From positions 1 through 64,000 of the forward strand of contig JANRID010000015.1 of the NCBI GenBank assembly GCA_033765305.1: a DNA stretch of 64,000 nucleotides, written 5' to 3'. Origin of the DNA: RDXT01 sp033765305 (GTDB taxonomy: Bacteria > Bacteroidota > Bacteroidia > J057). This document shows, piece by piece, positions 25,981 to 34,772 of the stretch; position 1 is the first letter of the stretch; each line of letters starts with the position of its first letter. The notes under the pieces were generated by a model. That model had not been told where the DNA came from. It saw nothing but the letters and a program-made list of their open reading frames with translations, and did not search any database. The position numbers were made by a program, and so were the translations under genes.

Positions 25981-28218
25981 TCATTCAAATCCTTCGCCCA
26001 GGTTGTCGGCGTCGGGGCCTGTGCGGGGGGACTGCGGGGCTGTCAGCTCGGGCTGGCAGGCAGCCGGCAGCGAGGCCGGGCGCGGGAAGGGTACGGGGGC
26101 CAGCCCGATGGCCGGATCGGCGTAGACGGCCTGCATGAAATGCCCCCAGAGCGGCAGCGCCATGTTGGCGCCCTGGCCGTAGGCGATGGAGCGGAAGCGG
26201 ATGCGCCGGTCGGCGCAGCCCACCCATACGCCCGTGACGAGGCTGGGCGTGGCCCCTACAAACCAGCCGTCGGACTGGTTCTGCGTGGTGCCGGTCTTGC
26301 CGGCAATTTCATTCTTGAAATTGAAGCGGTTGCGCAGCCGGTGGCCCGTGCCGAAATCCACCACGCCCATCAGCAGCTCGGTCACCTGGTACGCTTTTTC
26401 GGGGCTGAGGACCTCCTTGGCTTCCGGGGCGAAATTGGCCAGCACCCGGCCATTTTTGTCCTCGATCCGGGTAATCACCAGCGGCTGCGTACGGACGCCC
26501 AGGTTGGCGAAGGTGCCGTAGGCCGAGGTCAGCTCCAGCACGCTGAGGTCGGAGACGCCCAGGCAGAGCGCCGGCACCTCGTCCAGCTTGCTCGAAATGC
26601 CCATGTCGTAGGCAAACTGCGCCACGGTGCGCGGTGTCAGCTCGTTGATCAGCTGCGCTGTGATCAGGTTGACGGAGTTGGCCAGGGCATAGCTGAGGCT
26701 CATCATGCCGCCGATGGAGCCGTCGGAGTTTTTCGGCACCCAGCGGCCTGCGCCGGGCGTCTCGAACACCACCGGCTGGTTGAGCAGGCGGTCACAGGGC
26801 TTATAGCCGCTGTTGATGGCAGCGCCGTACACGAAGGGCTTGAACGTGGAGCCTACCTGGCGCTTTCCTTCCGCCACATGGTCGTACTTGAAAAAACGGT
26901 AGTCGATGCCGCCGACCCAGGCTTTCACGTGCCCGTTGCTGGGGTCGATGGAGACGGCGCCGGTTTCAAGAAACCGCGCATAATGCCGCAGGGAATCCAG
27001 CGGCGTCATCACGGTATCTTGGTAGCCTTCCCAGCCGAAAATCTGCATCCGGACGGGCTTCGAAAACTCGGCTTTGATCTCGGCCTCGCTTTTGCCGGCC
27101 TTCAGGCCTGAGCGGCGGCGGTCCGAAAGCCGGATCATATCTTCCAGAATCGAAGGGTCCTGTTCGAGATAGCGCTGCGCTTTCTGCTCGATCCGGTCGA
27201 AGTCCTGCTGCAAGGCCGGCATGTGCTGCTGCACAGCCGCTTCGAGATGCCGCTGCATCCGCGAATCCAGCGTGGTGTACACCCGCAGGCCGTCGGTATA
27301 GAGGTTGTAGCCGTTTTTTTCGCACCATTCGCCCAGCTGCTGCCGCACATACTCCCGGAAGTACGGCGCAGCCCCCTTGATATGCGCCTCCTCCTGGGCT
27401 GCCAGATTCAGGGGGATGCGCTTGAGGCTGTCGATATCGAGCTGCGCAGGGTCCAGAAAGCCATGCTCCACCATCAGGTTGATGACCGTATTTCGGCGGT
27501 GCAGGGTGGTGTCGGGGTGCTTGATGGGGTTGAATACCCCCTGGCCCTTGAGCATGCCAATAATCATCGCCGCTTCTTCGATGGTCAGGTCTTTGGCCCG
27601 CTTGTCGAAGAGGCGGTTGGCCGTGGTTTCGATGCCGTAGGAGTTGCCGTAGATGTTGACCGTATTCAGATAGGCTTGCACGATCTCCAGCTTGGTGAAT
27701 TTCCGCTCGATATAGGCAGATACGAGGTATTCCTTCAGCTTGCGGATATATTTGTTTTCGGCCCCTACCTCCTCATAGAGGTTGCGCGAAAGCTGCATGG
27801 TGAGGGTGGAGCCGCCGCGGATTTCGCGGCCCCGCACGAGGCCCGCGAGGATGGAGAAAAAGGACTTGGGATCGATGCCCGAATGGCCGTAAAACCGCAC
27901 ATCCTCCGTGGCGATGAGGGCATTGATGGCGTGGGGTGAAATCTCGTTGAGCCCGACGGCCACCCGGTTTTCGCGGGAATAATATTTATGCAGCACCTCG
28001 CCGTCGGCGGAGATCAGCTGGGTGGAGAGATCGGAATCGGGGTTTTCGATGACGGCGAGCGGCGGCAGGTTGAAGGCCACATACACCATGAAGCCGAGAA
28101 CGGTCAGGACCATCAGCCCGATGATGCCGAGGAAGATGCGGCGCGGGGTGCGGTACCGGCGCCTGCGCTCGGCGGCGGCGGCTTTTGGGGACGGATCCGG
28201 GGTGGAAGTCGGGTTCAT
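25981..28218 (-). CDS. Class A penicillin-binding protein (PBP1A-like)
   Basis: The 745-residue protein has a cytoplasmic basic N-terminus, one membrane helix (about 29-49), a GT51 glycosyltransferase domain with catalytic EDVRFYGHSG (Glu105) and GGSTLTMQLSRNL, and a transpeptidase domain. The latter has Ser457-x2-Lys460 (GSTFKPF), SVN, and Lys641-Thr-Gly (GKTGTTQNQSDGWFVG). It polymerises and cross-links peptidoglycan at the inner membrane. Length and motif order are normal. The C-terminus ends in a Pro-rich tail. An imperfect -7 element (TAGATTTA on the minus strand, near 28249) lies about 28 bp upstream of the ATG. Confidence 0.95.
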   Translation of the reverse strand: MNPTSTPDPSPKAAAAERRRRYRTPRRIFLGIIGLMVLTVLGFMVYVAFNLPPLAVIENPDSDLSTQLISADGEVLHKYYSRENRVAVGLNEISPHAINALIATEDVRFYGHSGIDPKSFFSILAGLVRGREIRGGSTLTMQLSRNLYEEVGAENKYIRKLKEYLVSAYIERKFTKLEIVQAYLNTVNIYGNSYGIETTANRLFDKRAKDLTIEEAAMIIGMLKGQGVFNPIKHPDTTLHRRNTVINLMVEHGFLDPAQLDIDSLKRIPLNLAAQEEAHIKGAAPYFREYVRQQLGEWCEKNGYNLYTDGLRVYTTLDSRMQRHLEAAVQQHMPALQQDFDRIEQKAQRYLEQDPSILEDMIRLSDRRRSGLKAGKSEAEIKAEFSKPVRMQIFGWEGYQDTVMTPLDSLRHYARFLETGAVSIDPSNGHVKAWVGGIDYRFFKYDHVAEGKRQVGSTFKPFVYGAAINSGYKPCDRLLNQPVVFETPGAGRWVPKNSDGSIGGMMSLSYALANSVNLITAQLINELTPRTVAQFAYDMGISSKLDEVPALCLGVSDLSVLELTSAYGTFANLGVRTQPLVITRIEDKNGRVLANFAPEAKEVLSPEKAYQVTELLMGVVDFGTGHRLRNRFNFKNEIAGKTGTTQNQSDGWFVGATPSLVTGVWVGCADRRIRFRSIAYGQGANMALPLWGHFMQAVYADPAIGLAPVPFPRPASLPAACQPELTAPQSPRTGPDADNLGEGFE

Positions 28219-28291
28219 GCAGGAAAAACCAAACGGAATTCGGCCCTAAATCTAGGATAAAGGGAGAAGAAATGAAAGCCGTCCGCAGGCG

Positions 28292-30322
28292 CTAGCGCGC
28301 GCCGTTGACTGCCTGCACGAGGCGGATCAGCTTTTCATACAGGACATTGGGATTGAAGGGCTTGGTTGTGTAATCGTTCATGCCGGCAGCCAGCACCAGG
28401 TCCCGGATCTCCGGCATGGCATCGGCGGTGAGGGCAATGATGGGGGTATGCGGATCGAAGCTGCGGATCTGGCCTGCGGCTTCCATCCCGTTCATGACCG
28501 GCATCTGCAGGTCCATGAAAATCAGGTCGAAGGCCTGCCGGCGGGCCGCTTCCACGCCTTCGGCGCCATTGCGGGCCACTTCTACCCGGTCGATGTCCCA
28601 CTTGCGCAGAAACTGCGCGAGGATCCGCACATTCACCGGATTGTCTTCCACCACCAGCACCCGGATGCCGGCCAGGCTGCGGGGCGCGGGCTGCACCTCG
28701 TGCTGATGCGAGGCAGCCGGCTGCTGCGGCGCAGCCACGTAGCGCATGCGCAGCCGGAACCGGAAGGTAGCGCCCTTGCCCGGCTCGCTTTCCAGCTCGA
28801 TGCGGCTCTGAAACAGCTCGACCAGCTTGCGCGTGATGGCCAGCCCCAGGCCGGTGCCGCCGAATTTGCGCGTCGTGGAGGAATTGGCCTGGGTGAAGCT
28901 CTCGAAGATCTTCTCGTGCATCTGCGGTTCGATCCCGATGCCGGTGTCCCTGACCCGGATTTCGAGCTCGCAGTGGGTATCGTCCCGGCCCAGCATCCGC
29001 ACCTGGATGCGCACCCAGCCGTCTTCGGTAAATTTGACCGCATTGCTCGCCAGGTTCACCAGAATCTGCCCCAGCCGCACCGGATCGCCTGCCAGCACAT
29101 CGGGCAGCGCCTCGTCGATCCGGATCTCGATCCGGGTGCGGTTTTCCTCCGCCCGCGGCAGCAGCGACTGGCGGATGCTCCGCACCAGATGCCGCAGGTC
29201 GAACTCGGTTTCCTCGAGCTCCACCTTGCCGGATTCGATCTTGCTGTAGTCCAGCAGGTCGTTGATGAGGACGAGCAGATTTTCGGCGGAAAATTTGAGG
29301 GTCTTCAGGTTGTCGGTCTGGTCGGGCCGGGGCTGGTCTTCGAGCAGCAGGTGGGTAAATCCGATGACTGCGTTGAGCGGAGTCCGGATTTCGTGGCTCA
29401 TGATGGAGAGAAACTGGGATTTGGCCAGGGTGGCCGCTTCGGCTTCCTCTTTCGCCTGAACCAGTTCGGAGCGGATCTGATGCTGATAGATAGCGCCGCC
29501 GGTGCTTTGGGCGAAATTGGCCAGGATAGACAGATGGGCGGCATCCCACACAAAGGTGCTGCGGAGCTGGAAGAAGCCGATGCAGCCCCAGAACGTGTCT
29601 CCGGCTGCCACCGGCAGCAGGCAGCAGGCCGGGCAGGCCTCGGTATCTTCGGTGAGCAGGAAGGGCTGCTTGTGCGCCAGCATTTCATGATGGGCCGCCA
29701 GCAGATCCAGCTCCCATCCGGGATGTGCGGCATGGCCTTCGGCCCAGGGCGTATAGGTGGAGGACATCCAGCGGAACACCGGCCGGAAGTCCTGCCGGGC
29801 CGCGATCCACTGGTAGCAGCCGGCCAGGTCGGCACCGCTGGCCCGGACCACTTCGAGCATGCAGGCGCTGAGGGCATCGTCCAGATCCTGCGACGTCAGC
29901 AGCCGGTTGAGGCCCTGGGCCACCGCCTGGAGGAGCTGCTCCTGGCGCAGCAGGCGCTGTTCGGCCAGCTTGCGCACCAGCACCTGGTCCTTGACGATCT
30001 GGGCTACCGCCGGCAGGCGGATCTGGCTGGCATCCAGCGTTTCGCGCAGGTCGGGACGCAGGTCTTCCATCAGGCGGAGCGATTCCAGCAGCTGCCCGTA
30101 TGCCTCGGTGCCGGCGGCCAGCTCGCCGCGCAGGCGCTGGTTGGCCTCGGTCAGCTCCTGCGCGCTGATGATCATGGAGCGCTCCAGGATTTCGCGGTCC
30201 CGCTCATAATGGGCATAGCTGTCGCTGACGGCCTGGAGCAGCCGTTCGAGCGGCCCGGCCGGGAATTCCGGCGCATAGTTGCGGAGCTGCCGCAGCAGCA
30301 GTTTATGCAGAGACGGGTTCAT
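28292..30322 (-). CDS. Soluble hybrid histidine kinase (GAF-like, HisKA, HATPase, receiver)
   Basis: ATG 30322 gives 676 residues and overlaps the upstream FIST gene stop (ATGA on the minus strand), so the two are coupled. No membrane segment is seen. Residues 30-130 look helical, and about 140-290 form a GAF-like sensor region. The kinase core holds His310 in IMSHEIRTPLNAVIGF, the N box NLASNAVKFT, DTGIGI and GTGLGL. A C-terminal receiver starts RVLVVEDNPVNVRIL with phospho-acceptor Asp604 in FMDLQMPVMNG. No output domain is present, so signal must pass to a separate protein such as a phosphotransfer partner. Its input is probably the co-translated FIST protein. Confidence 0.9.
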   Translation of the reverse strand: MNPSLHKLLLRQLRNYAPEFPAGPLERLLQAVSDSYAHYERDREILERSMIISAQELTEANQRLRGELAAGTEAYGQLLESLRLMEDLRPDLRETLDASQIRLPAVAQIVKDQVLVRKLAEQRLLRQEQLLQAVAQGLNRLLTSQDLDDALSACMLEVVRASGADLAGCYQWIAARQDFRPVFRWMSSTYTPWAEGHAAHPGWELDLLAAHHEMLAHKQPFLLTEDTEACPACCLLPVAAGDTFWGCIGFFQLRSTFVWDAAHLSILANFAQSTGGAIYQHQIRSELVQAKEEAEAATLAKSQFLSIMSHEIRTPLNAVIGFTHLLLEDQPRPDQTDNLKTLKFSAENLLVLINDLLDYSKIESGKVELEETEFDLRHLVRSIRQSLLPRAEENRTRIEIRIDEALPDVLAGDPVRLGQILVNLASNAVKFTEDGWVRIQVRMLGRDDTHCELEIRVRDTGIGIEPQMHEKIFESFTQANSSTTRKFGGTGLGLAITRKLVELFQSRIELESEPGKGATFRFRLRMRYVAAPQQPAASHQHEVQPAPRSLAGIRVLVVEDNPVNVRILAQFLRKWDIDRVEVARNGAEGVEAARRQAFDLIFMDLQMPVMNGMEAAGQIRSFDPHTPIIALTADAMPEIRDLVLAAGMNDYTTKPFNPNVLYEKLIRLVQAVNGAR

Positions 30323-31464
30323 GCCTCCCGGAGCGTAGTGATGGTCATGGTCTGGTTGTGCAGTTCGCACGGCATGCCGGCCCCTGAAGGGCAGAGCTCC
30401 CCGTACGAATAAAATCCGCAGATGGCTGCTTCCGGCCCGATCATGCTGCGCACGACCTCCACCTCCTCGTCGGCACGGGGGCCGAGGATCAGTTTCCGGC
30501 CTACGCAGCTGATCAGAATGGCCACCTGGGCCGCCTCCGGCCCGAAGGCCTGCAGGCTGTCCCGCGCAGCGCTTTCGGAGCCGTCGATGAGCTGGTCGAA
30601 GTTGGCCCGCATCAGCTGGGCCCGTGCATGCAGCGGCATGTCGCCGGCAAAGATCATCGCGCCGCGGGCCTCGTCGATGTTGAGAATCGTGCGGGTCACG
30701 GGCTGCTCCTGCCCCTCGGCATGCACGTTGAGGGGAAAGAGCAGGGCGCTGCCCGGCAGTTCGTCCGCGTAGGGGCCGAGGTAGCGCTTGTACAGTTCGA
30801 GGGCGTTTTGCCCGTCGAGCTCGTAGAGGACATTGCGGTCGGAGCGGGTAATGAGCCGCTCCGGCCCGAACCGGTCCCAGCCGCCCATCGATCCGTGGCC
30901 CACATGCAGGGCCTCGCCGTAAAAGCCTGCCGCCACGATCCGTCCGGGCTGCGGCGACTCGTTGTAGCCCACCAGCGTCTGCTCGAAGCGGGCCGCATCG
31001 CCGGCCAGGCCGCCCGTGATCGGCACGCCGGGCGGCACCTCCGAGGCAATGCCCAGGGCCAGCTCGCTTCCATTGACTACCTGCCCGTCCGAAAGCACCA
31101 GCAGGTACCGCAGGTCCGGCGCCCGCAGCATGCGGCCCAGCCGGCGCCCGGCTTCGGCGCTGTCCGGCGAATTTCCTACATCCGCCGCCGCAATCCGGAA
31201 CTTCGTATGCTCAAACCGGATCACCGTGGCGATAATCGACGCGTCGCGGGTGGAGCTGTCGGCAATCTCGCCGGCAGTGCTGGCTGCAATCCACTGGCCG
31301 TCAGGAGATAAAATGCTCAGGTCGTCCATCCATGCGCTCCGCCTCAGCAGCTCCCGGTCGCCGAAGATCAGCGTGAGCTGCTGGCTGCCGCTTCCCGCCG
31401 GCAGGGGGCGCAGGGCCTTCCAGCCTTGTCCCGGTTGATATTCATACTGCCCGGTCCGGATCAT
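30319..31464 (-). CDS. FIST-domain sensory protein
   Basis: ATG 31464 gives a 381-residue soluble protein; a TTG at 31479 is a weaker alternative. The FIST N region includes DLRYLLVLSDGQVVNGSEL and GVPITGGLAGDAARFEQTLV. The FIST C region includes NVLYELDGQNALELYKRYLG and ends with AICGFYSYGELCPSG followed by LHNQTMTITTL. These are typical of the family that binds small ligands and is linked to signal transduction. The stop overlaps the hybrid kinase start, and the pair resembles the NosP (haem-NO sensor)/NahK arrangement in Pseudomonas. Haem binding cannot be confirmed by eye. About 280 bp of non-coding, AT-richer DNA lies upstream. Confidence 0.85.
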   Translation of the reverse strand: MIRTGQYEYQPGQGWKALRPLPAGSGSQQLTLIFGDRELLRRSAWMDDLSILSPDGQWIAASTAGEIADSSTRDASIIATVIRFEHTKFRIAAADVGNSPDSAEAGRRLGRMLRAPDLRYLLVLSDGQVVNGSELALGIASEVPPGVPITGGLAGDAARFEQTLVGYNESPQPGRIVAAGFYGEALHVGHGSMGGWDRFGPERLITRSDRNVLYELDGQNALELYKRYLGPYADELPGSALLFPLNVHAEGQEQPVTRTILNIDEARGAMIFAGDMPLHARAQLMRANFDQLIDGSESAARDSLQAFGPEAAQVAILISCVGRKLILGPRADEEVEVVRSMIGPEAAICGFYSYGELCPSGAGMPCELHNQTMTITTLREA

Positions 31465-31746
31465 AGCGCCAGCATTCAATATGAAGAATATTCAATGAAA
31501 TACGCGTGAATGCCGGCAGATATAAAATCCAATCCGGGAATAAACTTACACTGAATATACAACCTAATCAGGGCTGCGCACTGTGCCCGCCCGGAGGCGT
31601 ACCGCATCCATATGCTGCCTGTTTCATTCGTTTGCCCAGCGGCAGCGGAATTGAGTCATTGAACTTGGCTGAAAAAAGGGTTAAGCTTGTACAGATCCGT
31701 GCGCGGAACATATAGAATATTGACAATCAATACGCTGCATACTCGT
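31465..31746. other. Intergenic region between divergent FIST and GH3 genes
   Basis: No credible gene is seen. It is AT-richer than its surroundings and carries the candidate promoter at 31659-31689. A 69-codon ORF at 31506-31715 lacks a good start or any family features. Confidence 0.6.
31659..31689 (+). promoter_or_regulatory. Candidate Bacteroidota promoter for the GH3 gene
   Basis: TTG at 31659-31661 is followed after 20 bp by TAAGCTTG (31682-31689), a 7-of-8 match to TAnnTTTG. The ATG lies 57 bp downstream. Confidence 0.35.
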
Positions 31747-34050
31747 ATGAAACCCCTGCATTTCTTTTCACGCCTCGCGCTGCCGGTGCTGGCTCTGCTG
31801 GTGCTGGCTGCGATCAGCACCGAGCCCGACCCCGTTGCCCTGCGCAATGCCGCCATCGAACGCAAGGTGGACTCCGTCCTCAGCCTCATGACGCTGGAGG
31901 AAAAAATCGGCCAGATGAACCAGTACAACGGCTACAGCGAACTCACCGGCCCCGGCTCCAAGGAGGGCAGCACCCTCAAAAAGCACAACGACATCAAGTC
32001 CGGCATGGTCGGCTCGATGCTCAATGTGCTGGGTGCCAAGGAAACCCGCGAAGCGCAGGAGCTGGTGATGAAAAACAGCCGGATGAAAATTCCCATGCTC
32101 TTCGGCTACGATGTCATCCACGGCTACAAAACGATGTTTCCCATCCCGCTCGGCGAAGCAGCCAGCTGGGATCCTGCGGTTGCAGAAGCATCCGCCCGGA
32201 TCGCGGCTGCGGAGGCCTCCGCCGTAGGCATCCACTGGACCTTCGCGCCGATGATGGACCTCGCCCGTGATGCCCGCTGGGGCCGGGTGATGGAAGGCTC
32301 CGGCGAAGATCCCTACCTCAGCTCGCTCTTTGCCGCCGCCCGTGTGCGCGGCTTCCAGGGCCAGGACCTGGCTGCGCCCACGACCATCGCCGCCTGCGCC
32401 AAGCACTTCGCCACCTACGGCTTTGCCGAAGCCGGCAAAGACTACAATGGAGTCGAAATCAGCGAAAGCACCCTGCGCAACATGGTCCTGCCGCCCTTTA
32501 AAGCCGCTGCCGATGCCGGCGTGGCGACCTTCATGAATGCCTTCAACGACATCAACGGCGTCCCGGCCACGGCCCATGTGCACCTCCAGCGCGACATTCT
32601 CAAAGGCGAATGGGGCTTCGACGGCTTCGTCGTCTCCGATTGGGCCTCCATCGGCGAACTGGTGCCGCATGGCATCGCAGCCGACAACCGCGAAGCCGCC
32701 CGCCTGGCCGTGACGGCCGGCAGCGACATGGATATGGAATCTGTCTGCTACCTCGAGAACCTGGCAGGCCTGGTCCGCAGCGGGGTGGTGGAAGAACGCC
32801 TCATCGATGATGCGGTGCGCCGCATCCTGCGCCTGAAATTCCGCCTCGGCCTCTTCGACGATCCCTACCGCTACTGCAATCCCGAGCGCGAACGCAGCAG
32901 CCTGCTCACCCCTGAGCATCTGGCCGCCGCCCGCGACGGCGCCCGCAAGTCGATTGTGCTGCTCAAAAATGACGGCAACCTCCTGCCCCTGAGCAAAACC
33001 CTCAAAACCATCGCCGTCATCGGCCCGCTGGCCGATGACAAGGACTCGCCGCTCGGAAGCTGGCGCGCCCAGGCGGTGGCCGGCTCTGCCGTGTCGCTGC
33101 TGGAAGGGGTCAGGGCCGCAGCCGGCCCCAATACCCAGGTGCTCTACCAGGAAGGCTGCAAGCTCGCCGTCGGCGACCGGCACTTCGTGCGCGAACTGAA
33201 GATCAACGAGACCGATAAATCAGGCTTCCCCGCCGCAGTCGCTGCGGCGAAGAAGGCCCAGGTGGTGCTCGTCGCCATCGGCGAAGACTGCTGGCAGACT
33301 GGCGAAGGCCGCAGCCAGACCGATATCACCCTCTCCGGCGTGCAGGAAGCGCTGCTGATGGAGCTCCGCAAGGTGAACCCGAATATCGTGCTGGTGCTGA
33401 TGAACGGACGCCCGCTGGCCATTCCCTGGGCTGCCGAAAACGTGCCCGCTATCGTGGAAGCCTGGCACCTCGGCTCCGAAGCCGGCCATGCCATCGCCGA
33501 TGTGCTTTTCGGTGCCTACAATCCCAGCGGCAAGCTGCCCATTTCCTTTCCGCGCTCGACCGGCCAGGTGCCGATCTACTACAACCACAAGAGCACCGGC
33601 CGCCCCACCGGCGGCGAGATGGTCTTCTGGACCCATTACACCGATGAACGCAACGATCCGCTCTTCCCCTTCGGCTACGGCCTGAGCTACACCACCTTCA
33701 GCTACTCCGAACCCCGCCTGAGCGCGCCTGAAATGAGCCTGGGCCGCTCCGGCAAACTCGAAGTCCGGGTGACCGTGACCAATACCGGCAGTGTGGAAGG
33801 CAAGGAAACGGTGCAGCTCTATATCCGCGACCTCGTGGGCAGCAATACCCGCCCGGTGAAGGAGCTCAAAGCCTACCGGCAGATTACCCTCAGGCCCGGC
33901 GCATCGCAGGAGGTGGTCTTCACGCTCACCCCGGCCGATCTGGCCTTCTACACGGCCTCCGGCCGCTGGGAGGCCGAGCCCGGCGACTTCCAGGTGATGA
34001 CCGGCAGCAATTCGCGGGATGTGAAAATGGCATCCTTCAAGGCCCGCTGA
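31747..34050 (+). CDS. bglX: Glycoside hydrolase family 3 beta-glucosidase (BglX-like)
   Basis: ATG 31747 gives 767 residues with a signal peptide (MKPLHFFSRLALPVLALLVL). MTLEEKIGQMNQY begins the GH3 N-terminal barrel, KHFATYGFAEAGKDYN binds the sugar, and VVSDWASIGEL contains the predicted nucleophile Asp298. The C-terminal GH3 domain and a fibronectin-III-like domain (TVTNTGSVEGKETVQLYI) follow, as in E. coli BglX. It hydrolyses terminal beta-glucosides of oligosaccharides in the periplasm or outside the cell. It is monocistronic: a strong terminator follows 32 bp after the stop. Confidence 0.92.
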   Translation: MKPLHFFSRLALPVLALLVLAAISTEPDPVALRNAAIERKVDSVLSLMTLEEKIGQMNQYNGYSELTGPGSKEGSTLKKHNDIKSGMVGSMLNVLGAKETREAQELVMKNSRMKIPMLFGYDVIHGYKTMFPIPLGEAASWDPAVAEASARIAAAEASAVGIHWTFAPMMDLARDARWGRVMEGSGEDPYLSSLFAAARVRGFQGQDLAAPTTIAACAKHFATYGFAEAGKDYNGVEISESTLRNMVLPPFKAAADAGVATFMNAFNDINGVPATAHVHLQRDILKGEWGFDGFVVSDWASIGELVPHGIAADNREAARLAVTAGSDMDMESVCYLENLAGLVRSGVVEERLIDDAVRRILRLKFRLGLFDDPYRYCNPERERSSLLTPEHLAAARDGARKSIVLLKNDGNLLPLSKTLKTIAVIGPLADDKDSPLGSWRAQAVAGSAVSLLEGVRAAAGPNTQVLYQEGCKLAVGDRHFVRELKINETDKSGFPAAVAAAKKAQVVLVAIGEDCWQTGEGRSQTDITLSGVQEALLMELRKVNPNIVLVLMNGRPLAIPWAAENVPAIVEAWHLGSEAGHAIADVLFGAYNPSGKLPISFPRSTGQVPIYYNHKSTGRPTGGEMVFWTHYTDERNDPLFPFGYGLSYTTFSYSEPRLSAPEMSLGRSGKLEVRVTVTNTGSVEGKETVQLYIRDLVGSNTRPVKELKAYRQITLRPGASQEVVFTLTPADLAFYTASGRWEAEPGDFQVMTGSNSRDVKMASFKAR

Positions 34051-34053
34051 ACG

Positions 34054-34061
34054 TATATTTG
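34054..34061 (+). promoter_or_regulatory. TATATTTG element between GH3 stop and terminator
   Basis: A perfect TAnnTTTG match right after the GH3 stop, without a good -33 element. A start here would run into the terminator at 34083-34115 before reaching the small Cys-motif gene, so it could be an attenuated leader or chance. Confidence 0.25.
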
Positions 34062-34082
34062 CAGCAATTATTTGAATATCAG

Positions 34083-34115
34083 GAGAGGCGCGGCGGCTGC
34101 TGCGCCTCTCTTTTT
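34083..34115 (+). terminator. Intrinsic terminator after the GH3 gene
   Basis: A 9-bp perfect stem GAGAGGCGC (34083-34091) with GCGCCTCTC (34102-34110), a 10-base loop, and TTTTT at 34111-34115. Confidence 0.85.
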
Positions 34116-34201
34116 GCCTCCTGCCTGATCATGGCCCGGGGGCCGGTGAGAAATGTCACTGCGCTGGGATATATCAGGAAATGCATGTATATTGCCTGCC
34201 G

Positions 34202-34576
34202 ATGAAAAAAGTGCTGTCCATCCTGATCATGTCCGGGGTCCTGCTGCAGGCCTTGTGCAACATGTCGTGGATCGGCGCCTTCTATCTGCGCCGCGCCGAG
34301 ATCGCGGAAATGTTCTGCGTCAACAAGGCGCGTCCGGAGCTGAAGTGCGACGGCAAATGCTACCTCGCCCAGCAGCTGCGCCAGCAGGCCGAGCAGGAGC
34401 AGACGCCCGGCACGGCCTGGCCGGAGATGAAGCAGGATTTCAATCTGTTTGTGCAGCCGGCGGCCGATGAGGCCATGCAGGTGCAGCCGCTGCATGAGCA
34501 GCCTGTATTCCCGGAGCTGAAGGCCGCTGCTGCCGCCGGGATCCACCTCGACCTCCTGCGTCCGCCGCAGGCCTGA
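34202..34576 (+). CDS. Small membrane-anchored protein with CVNK..P.LKCDGKCYL motif
   Basis: ATG 34202 gives 124 residues. It starts with a basic/hydrophobic segment (MKKVLSILIMSGVLLQALC) that may be a signal or anchor, then EMFCVNKARPELKCDGKCYL with Cys39, Cys49 and Cys53. The remainder is Gln/Glu/Ala-rich. I recall small Bacteroidota proteins with the same Cys pattern next to metal-related genes; this is from memory, not a search. It is the first gene of a group with a Met/His-rich lipoprotein and an OprC-like receptor, so a copper-related accessory role is inferred. A pre-start in-frame ATG at 34181 is less likely. Confidence 0.65.
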   Translation: MKKVLSILIMSGVLLQALCNMSWIGAFYLRRAEIAEMFCVNKARPELKCDGKCYLAQQLRQQAEQEQTPGTAWPEMKQDFNLFVQPAADEAMQVQPLHEQPVFPELKAAAAAGIHLDLLRPPQA

Positions 34577-34635
34577 GCTGCCTGCCGCCCCTGCCTGTGA
34601 GTTCAGGCATTCCTTTCTGTATGATTTCCGGCTGA

Positions 34636-34693
34636 AGCCCGTCCTCCGGGCTGCTGCCCTGCTCCCCCAGGAGCACATGCGCCGTACAGGCGC
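34636..34693 (+). other. Two small hairpins in the 34577-34772 gap
   Basis: AGCCCG/CGGGCT (34636-34641 with 34647-34652) and GCGCC/GGCGC (34679-34683 with 34689-34693). The gap has no gene; its short stems could be leader structure for the lipoprotein gene, or chance in GC-rich DNA. Confidence 0.25.
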
Positions 34694-34772
34694 CTGCTGA
34701 TGCATGGCATATGCGTCACGCAGACTTGTGCGCATTCGAGCAACTGTATTTCCCTGTTCAATCCTGAATTCC

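Noticed and set aside
31506..31715. 69-codon plus-strand ORF before the GH3 gene
   Set aside because: No usable start context, no signal or domain, and it overlaps the candidate promoter.
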